A stretch of DNA of 64,000 nt, taken from positions 371,940 through 435,939 of the forward strand of contig BLJB01000150.1 of assembly GCA_013423325.1 (NCBI GenBank). Reading direction: 5' to 3'. Position 1 is the first letter of the stretch; the number at the start of each line of letters is the position of its first letter. This DNA comes from Usnea hakonensis. Its lineage: Eukaryota > Ascomycota > Lecanoromycetes > Lecanorales > Parmeliaceae. A model generated the notes under the pieces. It saw only the letters and a list, made by a program, of their open reading frames with translations. It was not told the origin of the DNA and searched no databases. The position numbers and the translations under genes were made by a program. Of the stretch, positions 20,743 to 30,609 are shown one piece after another.

Positions 20743-21829
20743 GGTGGGAGACGGTGAGCTTGAGAACTTGCTTTGATATATATAGTTTTTTGCCTTTCCT
20801 GTTGATGTGATCGGATGGGATTGGTATAGGAGAAATGCGGGAAAGGGAGAGATCAGAGATACGTACGGGGGAAGGGGCCTCATGATGACCGTGTACAAAG
20901 GCATGGTTGGCCGTGTGTGTCATGATAGAAGAGGTGCTCGCTCGTCAAAGCCTTTGTCTGGTAAATGTTAATTGTATTGCCGCAGGAGGCAAAAAAGACA
21001 ACGCCTTTATTTTTATTTTTCTTATTCGGAAAATTTTATGCCTGGGACTCTCGATTGTCTGGAACAAAGAAGCATGCTGAGATGTATCCCTCCATCCATC
21101 CGTATTCGATAATTCTGGTTCCCCAAAGCAAGTTGAATAGAATATAGAATACGGAAGAGAGAGAGAGAGAGAAAGATCGTAAACGCACCATGTCCTAGCG
21201 TCACAACACCTACTCACCAATAACCAAAATCAACTCCCCCCCAAAATCAGCAACGCTCTACCTCCATCCATCACTCGCGACAAAACAGCTTATCGAAAAC
21301 ATATCCGACTTCAAAAAACCTTCAAGCCCCTTCCAATCTCGCCATCTAATGCTTGTGCATCAATAAGCATTGGAGGGGAAATGGGATATCTATCTGCAGG
21401 TCAAGTGAGTATTGTCACGTCTTTTGTTTTTCTTCTTCTTCTTCTTCTTCTTCTTCTTTTCCATTCCCGTGTATCCACGGAACCGAAATCGCTGAATAAA
21501 GCAAGTGGATGATATTTCTTTCTGTGCACAGATTGCAGGCGCTGGTTGCCGCGAGGCTTTCTTAGTCGGCTCGGAAAACCACAACTGCGCTCGCAAGAAT
21601 TGGACGCTTTGCTTCGAAGGGAGGGGGGGGGTTGCTAGATCTCAAGCATGCGGCCGATCGATCTTGACAGAGATAACGTCAACGGCTACTTTTGAGCGCA
21701 GGCTGAGCTTACTGAAATAGCAATGGCAGAAGATATCAGAAATTTCATAAACTTCTCCTTTCTACTCTCCCTAGTATCCAAAATTCTTGGCCCATCCAAG
21801 GAATAATCCACACTTCCTCCTGCAGAGCC
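20743..21829. other. intergenic, with CTT microsatellite
   Basis: About 1.1 kb without a supported gene. A (CTT)n run of about nine units lies at 21430-21458, and a (GA)n run near 21157-21172. Confidence 0.4.
21430..21458. repeat. CTT trinucleotide microsatellite
   Basis: About nine CTT units in non-coding DNA. Confidence 0.85.
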
Positions 21830-22493
21830 TTAAATATCCCCTGCTTCATCGGTCTCATCAGCATCATCCGCCTGATAACGCTTCTCTGCTGCTAATGTAT
21901 AAGCCTCCAATTCTTTCGCCTCCAAACGAGTTTCCAGGTCCACCACAAGCGCCTGAAGTGATTCCTCGCAAGTAGGATACATGCTTGTGCAGTTGTGACT
22001 CTAGCGGCGTCGTTTCGGCCCCTTTCAACACCACGTAGCTTTTCCATGTTTTCCCAGCCACATTTGTTTCTGAGACGACCGAGACACCAGCCTCAGGGTC
22101 ACCAACAACCTCAGGCTCATCGAATATCTTGTCTGCAAGCTCTGGAAGCACAGGGTTAATTCTCACATTCTTTTTTTTTTTTTTTGGTTTTTTTGAGAAA
22201 AGGTTCAAGTTTTGACCTACTGACTGCTTTGTCGCGTAGAGAATTTGTGTAATCCTGCATTGTATCTCGTGAAGGATGTAGCAATTCCTGGTGCGCGGCA
22301 GTCGACGTCTTTGGGACTGCAGACTTCTCGGCCTGGTATTTACTCAGTCAGCGAAAACTTGCTTGAATGGAAACGAAAATGATCTACTTACCTTTTTCAT
22401 GCCACAACACGCTTTGACTTTCTTGCCAGAGTTGCACTCGCAGCGATCGTTGCGTCCCACTTTCGAGGTTGGCTTGGTGGATGATGTCGGCAT
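21830..22493 (-). CDS. SEC-C motif zinc-binding protein, multi-exon
   Basis: Exon 1 (22493-22392) encodes a complete SEC-C-type motif, GRNDRCECNSGKKVKACCG, a CxC...CC zinc site. Exon 2 is 22332-22221 (start AEKSAVPKTST). Exon 3 probably starts at 22141 after an intron that removes a 15-nt A tract; phases agree (KLADKIFDEPEVVGD). A clear coiled-coil frame (VVDLETRLEAKELEAYTLAAE) ends at the stop at 21832-21830, but it is in a different frame from exon 3, so one more junction (candidate donors near 22035 or 22009, acceptor after CACTTCAG) or a frameshift must lie between. SEC-C motifs occur in SecA and in many uncharacterised proteins. No function is assigned. Confidence 0.6.
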
Positions 22494-23040
22494 TTTGCTG
22501 AAATTGTTTGAGCATGGAGAGTTCAGGCAATGCCTTTTAATAGAAGCAGTTGAGGAATTGAGGCAAATCGTCGCGATGATGTTGATCGAGTAGGAGACAC
22601 ATCAGAGGTTAGTGGAGACCAAGGATCATTCAATCGAATAAGGCGACTGGATTTCTCTTCCATGCCCGGAAAGAGAAAACTTTCGGAACATCTGATATCG
22701 TTCATTGAGTCTCACATATCGCAATTCGTGGAGTTTGCGGGATCATCGGAACACTTTTTGGAATGAAGAGTCATGTGGTAGTGTAAGGGTATAGACGGAT
22801 GGGCATGAAAGGCCAAATTCCAGGCGTCCTCCTAAGGAGTGGCATGCGTTCTATGCAATTCATGAAATCCAAGAGATCTTCTCCACTCCCCCGTCACAAA
22901 TTTCATGACCCAATTAGTCTGAAAAATCTCTGCGAACAACATATCCAACTGCAGGCATACAATACGAGTGTCGAGTATCAGTCGATCTCCCACTGCAAAA
23001 TCTCCAATCAGTAATTTCCTGCTCGGGTCTTGATATCGAG
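22494..23040. other. intergenic between two minus-strand genes
   Basis: About 550 bp holding the promoter of the SEC-C gene and the 3' UTR of INP1. An in-frame read-through of INP1 would run to 22914. Confidence 0.4.
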
Positions 23041-24948
23041 TCAGAGGACGGTTGCGGCAGTCGACATAATCTGCAATGTGTATTGCGACTCAAATGAAGG
23101 CACGAATGAGAAACATTACGGATGAGAAAGTTACTTACAGATCCTCTCGATTCGCCAGCGTGAGCATCTTTCGATGGTAAGCTCTTGCGGAGGGAGAACC
23201 CATAGTCATCCTCTTCCCAAATGTCATCAGCTCCATCGCTAGCATCACTGAAGTCCCAGGAGCACGGTATTTTTTGTCCACCATGACCAAAGCCAAATGA
23301 AGTGCCACGGGAAGCACCTTGAGCTATTTTAGCAGCGATCCTCATCATAAGAGCCACCAGCTGGATAGGTGGACCCAACAACAAGGACCATGTTTTTTGA
23401 AGAATTGCTGTGGTCATGTGGTGACCTGATATATGAGACCGAGGCGAGTAAGGAGAGTACAAATTGGAAGGGGGTGGGAGTGGTGATTGATTTCGTCTTC
23501 TTCGCCTGATACCATGACGGCGAAGCTTAGTATGAGGTGAAGGTGTTGTTGGCTCAGAAGAATGATCGTCGTCTTGCGATGCAGCATCGCTTATCAGTGG
23601 CGGCGTCCCTGTGAGATCAGACGGTAAATGATATGTATTTTCGTTAGCAGACTTTGCGTCACTCATATCCCAGAGTTCGTGAGACGGGGCTGTGACCGTA
23701 ATCTCGGATGCATCGCGTTCGTAGTTGCCGATTGGATGTATGAAGATGCCAGGGCAGTCTTCTCCCGGAGATGTAGGAAAGGGAGATGAAGACGTTAGAG
23801 GAGATATTGGACTGTGGAAAGAGTCAAAAGAGCCCTCGCTCGAGGAGAGATTAGGTGACTCTCTCTTGCGCTCGGGTAAGGCAAGAGATTTTGTTTGCTC
23901 GTTAGTTGGTGGCGAGGTCCTGAGGGTCAATTGAGGGGGTGCGGTGATGGCTCGCCCCGTCCGCAAAGCCTTCGGCCTTGTAGGAGTTTTGAAATCGTCG
24001 GGTTCTTCGTAGACACTTTCATAGAGGTCTTTGTGGCTGAAGTCTGTATGATCTGTAGCCGCCTCATTGACGCATTCGTTATCCGTGTTCCCAACTCCAA
24101 CGACATTTGCATTTGCAGCTCGAAGTCCCCGTCTCGTCCCGCGTTGTGTCTCTGTGTTATGGTCGGCAGAATCGCTGTTCTCAGCGTCTGGACTCCCGGC
24201 GGAGGTGTCCGGTACTAGAAACTCGCCAAAGTCTTGTACCACTTCAACTGCTTTTCCAGACATAGTATCAAGTTGCTGCTTAGGTTTCCATGGTCGCTTT
24301 TGTACGGTTATCTGAGGAGGCTCTGGCAGATCGATGGTGAAGCCTCGCCTGAATGGACACGGGGTGGCTTCATATTGTAGTACTTGTGTCAAGACGTTCT
24401 TGAAGTCGTCTACCTTCTGCTTATCTTCCGAACTTGCTCGTGGTAATTCGATTCGGTAATAAGCGTTTGGCCGGATTCGAAGGACAAATTTGGATTCGCC
24501 ATCAACGCACCAGCATTGCGATTTGGAGAGAAGGGGCTGCAGCGTGGTGCCAGAGCTGAGGAAGGCTGTGCCCAGGACTTTGTAGATCCGTAGTGGCCCT
24601 ACAAAAACGACTTAGCCAGAGAACATTCATCTACGTCTGAATATAGAGAGGTATACCGGTAGCTAGGGTTCTCTCGGTTGTAGAGAACCATGGCAGTGTC
24701 CCAACGGGTTCCTCCTTGAGCTCAGCCCGTCCGTTGCTGATGCTCGAGTGCCTTCGAGCCAAGCTGGTTGGATTGACGAATGAGACTATCTTTCCAGCCC
24801 CATGTGCATATAATGTTTCGGCTCCATCGACAGTCTCCTCTGCAAGTGGGCTGGATCTAGGGGACCGGATTGGTGTAGTAAAGGAGCGGCGAATAAAAGG
24901 CGGAGGAGTCGCTTTCTCGGGTGTAGCTGGCGCGGATGCGAGCGCCAT
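23041..24948 (-). CDS. INP1: inheritance of peroxisomes protein 1 (Inp1)
   Basis: Three exons (24948-24657, 24598-23139, 23070-23041) give 593 residues. The conserved Inp1 N-terminal domain spans about residues 85-190: GPLRIYKVLGTAFLSSG, LQPLLSKSQCWCVDGESKF, then VLTQVLQYEATPCPF and the basic KKRPW-like QKRPWKPKQ. The remainder is Ser/Pro-rich and disordered, ending in a hydrophobic segment near residue 510 (LQKTWSLLLGPPIQLV). Inp1 tethers peroxisomes to the cell cortex and keeps them in the mother cell; in filamentous fungi it likely anchors peroxisomes in hyphae. If the last intron is retained, the frame runs on to 22914, so the C-terminus is less certain than the rest. Confidence 0.85.
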
Positions 24949-25152
24949 TTAGCAGGAATCAGTATGGCAACTCACTTGAGCGGTGGACGCGTGAAGTGGT
25001 GCCCACGGCCATACCATGCTGTGCGTTAGCAAGGTTCAATAATCATAACGTACCATACCGTAAAGTATACGAGGCTAGACAAGCGCGTTAGTTGGAAAGC
25101 TTGCTTTCTCCTCTTAGCTCCCTGCCGAGGGTGCACTTTTTTCTCAACAGCT

Positions 25153-25532
25153 GATTATATAATGGGTTCGACCTATCCGGAGCTAAAACATACTCTAAAT
25201 TAGCTTTATACCTGAATAGGAAAGTCTTAAGAGCTTCGTTTCTTTAAATCTTTTTCACTTTGATTCCTTTTCTTCTATACACAATATGATAATAATATAA
25301 AGAGGTAGAATTATAGAGTAAATATTGCGCTTTCAAATGATGCTTTATATGTGGATTTTGACCGCCTATTGTGGGAAGGTCTCCACCTAAGAAAAAGAAA
25401 AAATCAGTGGATTTGGGAGTGGATTTGGAAGTAGATTTGGAAGGGGGGTTTCAGGGGGTCTCCCCCTGAGAAAAAGAAGAAATCAGTGGATGTAGATTTA
25501 GAAGGCCTCAAATTCGCCCCTAGGGATTTACA
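25153..25532. repeat. dispersed repeat family, copy A (380 bp)
   Basis: This stretch is clearly homologous to 62914-63597: the two share the left part (GCTAAAACATACTCTAAAT, then AGGAAAGTCTTAAGA), an AT-rich middle (AATATAAAGAGGTAGAATT), GATTTTGACCGCCTATT, a block of GGATTTGGGAGT-type units and a common right end (GCCCCTAGGGATTTACA). Copy A has fewer than two minisatellite units, against about six in copy B. The left edge has the palindromic ATTATATAAT. No target-site duplication or coding gene is evident, so it may be a non-autonomous element of unknown class. Confidence 0.8.
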
Positions 25533-26372
25533 AGCTTTTACATATTTATAGTACGGCTGACTAAACTCCGGTGTTATAAAATTTCGGCGAAGGTTTCTGA
25601 TACCTTACTCCTCAAGTGATCCTTTTAATAGATCTGACTCGATCGTGAGGGCTATATTACGGCTTATGACTGGTGCTGAGATTGACTTTGGGTGGGACAG
25701 CAATGGATAGGCTGGTCAATCAGTTCAATCACATTCTCTACTTTTTGTCATTTGTACTTAGATCCGTAGAGCAAGGTAGTATCTTCCTCTTTTCAAAATA
25801 CCTTACATCTACATCGGAGGACAGATTGAGCGGGCAGCCCTCAGAGATCCGGCTGATGCTGACTACCTTGCTTATCCATATGCACCTCGCGTTCACTGTC
25901 ACGCGTTTCAAGATGCGCTATGTACGAGTACCACCAATCCTATACTTTATCTCCATGACGATTTTGTTTTTTTTGTCGCTGCGAGATCTAAATATATGCT
26001 GTGAAAGCGAAGTTTTGACATGTAACATGTACTCTATGACACGGCCTTTCTTCGATTTTAGCCACCTGTGCAGAAATACTATTGCGGGGATGAATAGTTT
26101 TTTTTCTGACGCGTTTGTTGCTCCTGTGATCTCCGCTCCGACTGCGACCCTGCTTCTGCAGCCTAAGCAGCAAGAACATCTACCGGCTAGACGTGAGGTA
26201 CTTTAGATTAGAGCCTAGACTCTAAGCGGCCGAGGATTGGAATTAATTTTCAATTGCCAGCAGAGACATGGAGTATATGAAGCTCTACTTGTACACTCTC
26301 GTCGAATAGCTGATAAACATCTAGCTCCCTATCTTCACTGGAGCACTTGTGTCAATACATTGATGGGACAAA
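25533..26372. other. AT-rich intergenic region
   Basis: About 840 bp between repeat copy A and the next gene. A 177-codon + strand frame (25673-26206) has no recognisable domain and is probably not coding. Confidence 0.4.
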
Positions 26373-27710
26373 ATGCCACAAGGCTTGTCAGCTCCTAGAC
26401 AGCTACGTTCGTCTGACCTCCCAGAATATCTGTCATTCAACCCTCCGCAGAGAACCCCACCCTCTCCCCCTACGGACGAAGCCTTTTCTCCAGATGCCAA
26501 TGATGACTTTCCTAAGCCGCTAGTGTCGCAAAAGCCATTTCATTCAAAGTCGGACAGTCGTCTATCTGGAAAGAAGAGCACTTGGAACTTGATCTATAGC
26601 ATGAAGATAAAGTCCGATACACAAAGGTCTAGCGACGCCGGTAACACAGCTCTGGACCGTACAACTACTTTGGGTACGCCCGCCAGTCATGAGACAGAGT
26701 TGCACATCTCTCCGCCCTCGAGCTCGCTGGCGGATTTAAGCGCCGGTGAATCATGCGAATCTGAACAGCAGACTAAATCTAAATTGTCGTATTTCCATCG
26801 CAAAAAAAAGCCAAGCGTGCCTGTCTACAAGATCGAAGCCCTTGAGGGTGAAGCAATCGCCTCTCGCCACAATATGGACACTGCTTCCATCGGTTGCGAG
26901 TTCTATAAAATCGAATACGGCCAGTTCAAGGACAGACCAGCTTGTATGATTATTGTCGACGTGCGGCTAGTATATGAGCCAAACAATGCCATCAGAGAAG
27001 CGAAGATCGAACTTCAGTTCGCCAAAGACGTCGCGCAAACTCTTTTTCCCGAGGATCCTAGATACGCTCAAAACACCAAGGCCACAATCTCCAAAGTCTT
27101 TGCTCCCCAATACATTGCAGGTATGCCAACAAATATTCGTGTATCGAAACACCATCACATCCGGCCAAAGCTCCAAGGCGCGAGCTTCAAAATAGATGTC
27201 GGTGGTGGAGGAGGTCAAGAGACTTCTATCACACAATCTTTGTGGCGCGTACTGGGTAGAATGGAGGAACACAACGGCATCGACGATACTTTCTGCTGGA
27301 AAATATTCCAAAACCAGCGCTCTAAGGATAGCGTGCCTCGAGAGGTCAGACTGGGGATGATCGTATTCCACGAAGATCAGCCCTTCTGTGTCAATATCAA
27401 TGTCAGTGGTAGCATGCGACAGAAGTATCGGCGTCAAAAGTCAACCCAAGGGAAGAGATGGTTCTATCCTCCAAGATTTAATGATATTGGTCGTCATGTA
27501 CTTCAAGACGTCATGGTGGAGAACCTCGTGAATAAGCAGAATTTTCTCATCCGCGATATCGCACCAAGTAGGGAGACAGAGCGCAACACTGTGAATCTGA
27601 TTGACATTGCGGACATCGGTGGCGTTGCTGGGAGCAGAACTGCCGGTGGGGGCCTTATTACGGATTCACTGGATGATGCGTCAGTGATGGACTCTAACTT
27701 TCTTTACTGA
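26373..27710 (+). CDS. conserved-looking fungal protein of unknown function
   Basis: This is an intronless frame of 445 residues. Residues 1-150 are Ser/Pro-rich and disordered. From about 150 the sequence looks folded and strand-rich: CEFYKIEYGQFKDRPACMII, DVRLVYEPNNAIREAKIELQ, then VFAPQYIAGMPTNIRVSK and VREVRLGMIVFHEDQPFC-like strands with CVNINVSGSMR. The C-terminus is again low in complexity (GGVAGSRTAGGGLITDS). The pattern resembles fungal-specific proteins with one beta-rich domain; I cannot name the family. No signal peptide or membrane segment. Confidence 0.7.
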   Translation: MPQGLSAPRQLRSSDLPEYLSFNPPQRTPPSPPTDEAFSPDANDDFPKPLVSQKPFHSKSDSRLSGKKSTWNLIYSMKIKSDTQRSSDAGNTALDRTTTLGTPASHETELHISPPSSSLADLSAGESCESEQQTKSKLSYFHRKKKPSVPVYKIEALEGEAIASRHNMDTASIGCEFYKIEYGQFKDRPACMIIVDVRLVYEPNNAIREAKIELQFAKDVAQTLFPEDPRYAQNTKATISKVFAPQYIAGMPTNIRVSKHHHIRPKLQGASFKIDVGGGGGQETSITQSLWRVLGRMEEHNGIDDTFCWKIFQNQRSKDSVPREVRLGMIVFHEDQPFCVNINVSGSMRQKYRRQKSTQGKRWFYPPRFNDIGRHVLQDVMVENLVNKQNFLIRDIAPSRETERNTVNLIDIADIGGVAGSRTAGGGLITDSLDDASVMDSNFLY

Positions 27711-28983
27711 CGCCTCGAGTTAGATCTACCTCTTTTTGCTTTCTTAGATCGCCAATGGGAGAACATTGGCTATTTTAATGCTAGATTCCTTTTCTGCGAT
27801 CACTCTCCTTTGGTACAACGGAGACGCGGTTTTCCGCACTTTCCACCAAACCTTCCATGTCACAGACAGTCGCCCTCATTTACTACTCGGTTCTAGACAT
27901 GAAACACACGTTCCCACCTCCAGACAGCAGACTTGCAACATCTTCCGAGGATCCCAAAGCACAATAAAGCGTGATCGGGATAGAGTGGCGCTTGGCACTA
28001 CCTATTTATGTCAAGACCATCAAAGCGTTACATGATCTCTAAGTCCGATCTCCTCACATCTATCCATCTGCTTCCCCAACAACCATCCGTTGGAACTGAT
28101 CATGAGCAGTATGTGCTCAGATATGAATCATACCGTCCTCATCATTTGCAAATGTGCGGCAACTGAGGCCTTTCTACTTGTTCGTACATCATCTACCCTT
28201 TCTTATCCATCGAAGTCGCAACCAAGTAACCTATCTTCCCTAAGTAAGTTTTGCCTCCCCAGGAGCAAGTCACTGTTTCTATCCAATCTAATGTCAAAGC
28301 GGCTATTCGACGCCCACTCCATAAGTATAATCCAACATCATCCCCAATCAGGACATCCACACCAGCAAGTACTGACAACAAGCTTGTAAGACCAAGACAC
28401 CTTCTCTCCTTTGATTTCAAAAACAGCACTCGATATACTTTTTAAGCGCAATTTCCTTCTTTCCTTAAGCCATTATATCAAGTGGGGAAGTTTTTGGCAT
28501 TCTCTATATATAAAAACTTCTTTCGCTGAGCAAGTGGATGAATTCTGTGTGGGATTCATCCGCCTTTCAAATGTACATCAATATTTTCGCAGATGGTCAT
28601 ACTGAGCAAAATTTCAAGTTACTGGGTGAAGATTTGAGGCCTTGAAATTAATGCTTGTAAATGGTGAGACTCGGCAATTTATCAGATACTGGATGAGAAT
28701 TGCCCAGGAAAAATGCATTATTCAACTCCACAGGTATCAGTACTGAGCGAATTATCAATGAAAGGGTGGAGGTTAAATGAAATAATGCAATATCGCTCCC
28801 CAACAGCATATAACAGAGCGGTATCTCCGTCCACCTCTCCTTCTCGACAACTCGCATTTCCCATCCATCTTTACTCAACCAAGAAACGCCAGGCACAGAT
28901 ATATACTTACTCTTTGCTCTATCATCAACATACACATTCTGAGCTCCATCACCCGACCTCGACTCTGCAGCCACTCCACCATC
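27711..28983. other. intergenic, 1.27 kb
   Basis: No frame with coding character. The region should include the 3' UTR of the preceding gene and a long promoter/leader of the following one. Confidence 0.4.
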
Positions 28984-30248
28984 ATGCTTGACAATCAAGG
29001 TCGTGCGTATGCCGCACCTGCCTTTTACAACTCTCCACCGCCGTCCATGCTACCCCTCCCTAAGTTCCGTGGGCGCTCTACGCCCATCATCTCCGGTGTA
29101 AGCATTCAACCCGTGTGGCACAACCACTTGTATCAGATACTGCTACTCACAAGCAGCAGACTTTGTCACTTCCAGAAATATCCAGGCTCGAATGTCAACC
29201 CGTCCGTTTAATTTCAGACGTCACATCGTATGACGGCAAGAGTGCCGTATCGGCAACCAAGAAGCGGGACGAACCCATCGACACGGTAGAGGGGACAATC
29301 GAATATAAACCCTTACTTCAACCATATCTGGCGCACCATAACCAGGACCCCAAGACCACAGTCCAAATACCCCGCCGAAGCATAGCCTTTGAAAAACTTG
29401 TCCAGCGAACGCGCGAAGCGACCTTAGCTCAAATGCAACACTCATCCGCCCAACAACATCGCCAACCCACCACGATCCTCACCAGACCGAAACCCCGCAC
29501 CATCCTCAATCCTCTTTCCCCCCTTTTCACTCCACAATCATCTCACCGAGAGCCACACCCAAACAATCAACCGCCCACCCTCACATCCCCCCCCTCATCA
29601 CTGCAAAAGCAAAACACAACGAAAACCCCTGTGCCACTCGCGTCCAAACCACCAGAAGAAGTCACACAGCTAAAAGAAGAAGAAGTCAAACAACTAAAAG
29701 AAAAAGAAAACGAAAATAAAGAAGGGCATCTCCTCCCCCACCCCCACAGCCCTAACAACACAATCACAACCACAGCCAATCTCCCGTTCCCGATCCCCCC
29801 AACCAACATCCACCAAGAACCTAGAAACTCCACCCTCGGCACCGCTGCCAACGACAACGACTCTGGGCTCCCCGCACCCATTTGCGAAATCTGTGTCCAA
29901 GATCAGTCCTTGTCCACCTCCTCCACCTCCGACACCAACTCCGACTCCGACAGCGCAGACGATGATCAAAACTATCAAAAAGAGGAAAGAGAAAGAATCA
30001 GGCATTTCAGTCTCAATTTAAAGAAAATGACGATGAAGATGGCGAAGGAGATGGCGAAGGGCAAGGGGAGGAGCGGAGAAGAAGAAGAAGAAGAAGAAGA
30101 AGAAGAAGAAGAAGAAGAAGAAGAAGAAGAAGAAGAAGGGGAAGAAGAAGGAGGAGGAGGAGGAGGAGGAGGAGAAGAAGAATGGGCTTCTACGGCTGGC
30201 GACAGATTTGTTGTGAAATATTTTGGTCAGTCGGCGTTGGGTTGGTGA
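28984..30248 (+). CDS. PNRC/EDC1-motif protein (decapping-coactivator-like)
   Basis: Exon 1 (28984-29097) encodes AYAAPAFYNSPPPSMLPLP, which matches the Pro-rich PNRC/EDC1 motif (YAxPxFxxSPxPSxLPxP) that binds and activates the Dcp1-Dcp2 decapping enzyme. Exon 2 (29157-30248) follows an approximately 59-nt intron with a GTAAGC donor; three in-phase AG acceptors (AAGCAGCAG) make the exact start ambiguous by 3-6 nt. The product is about 401 residues, mostly disordered and Pro/Gln/Thr-rich, with a long Glu then Gly run near the C-terminus encoded by a GAA/GGA microsatellite. An mRNA-decay role in the cytoplasm is inferred from the motif. Confidence 0.65.
30076..30180. repeat. GAA/GGA microsatellite inside coding sequence
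   Basis: About 22 GAA codons are followed by GGA codons, encoding poly-Glu then poly-Gly near the C-terminus of the PNRC-motif protein. Unit length of three keeps the frame under expansion or contraction. Confidence 0.85.
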
Positions 30249-30609
30249 TGACATTTCCATCGCAAAAGTATGTAGGAACACTCATCTAGGATATGTACTC
30301 GCACCTTGTCAAGAATTAAGTCTTGATTCAGATGACAGCGCGAAGGGTGTAGAAAAGTATTTAGTGGGGATGGAGAGTGCTTGGAAGGTAGAGAAATAGA
30401 GATGAAAAAATTCCTGCGTTTAATGCTCGTAAGGTACTTTGGGCTTCAGTACCATAATTGTGGGGGCAACATTAGCCGAGCCATCGTCACGACTTTACTG
30501 TATTGATTTTTGACACAGTCATCTCAGCAACATAACAATAAGTACTCTACTTTCAAGCTACTCTATTACCAAGCTATTACTTCAGCTCCTGAATCTTCAT
30601 CATCATGCA
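30249..30609. other. intergenic
   Basis: About 360 bp between tandem genes. Nothing recognised. Confidence 0.35.

Noticed and set aside
25673..26206. A 177-codon plus-strand frame as a gene
   Set aside because: AT-rich context, no recognised domain, no clear introns or leader, next to a repeat. Not supported.
30076..30180. GAA/GGA run as a CRISPR-like or regulatory array
   Set aside because: It is a trinucleotide microsatellite within a coding frame, in a eukaryotic genome, with no spacer structure.
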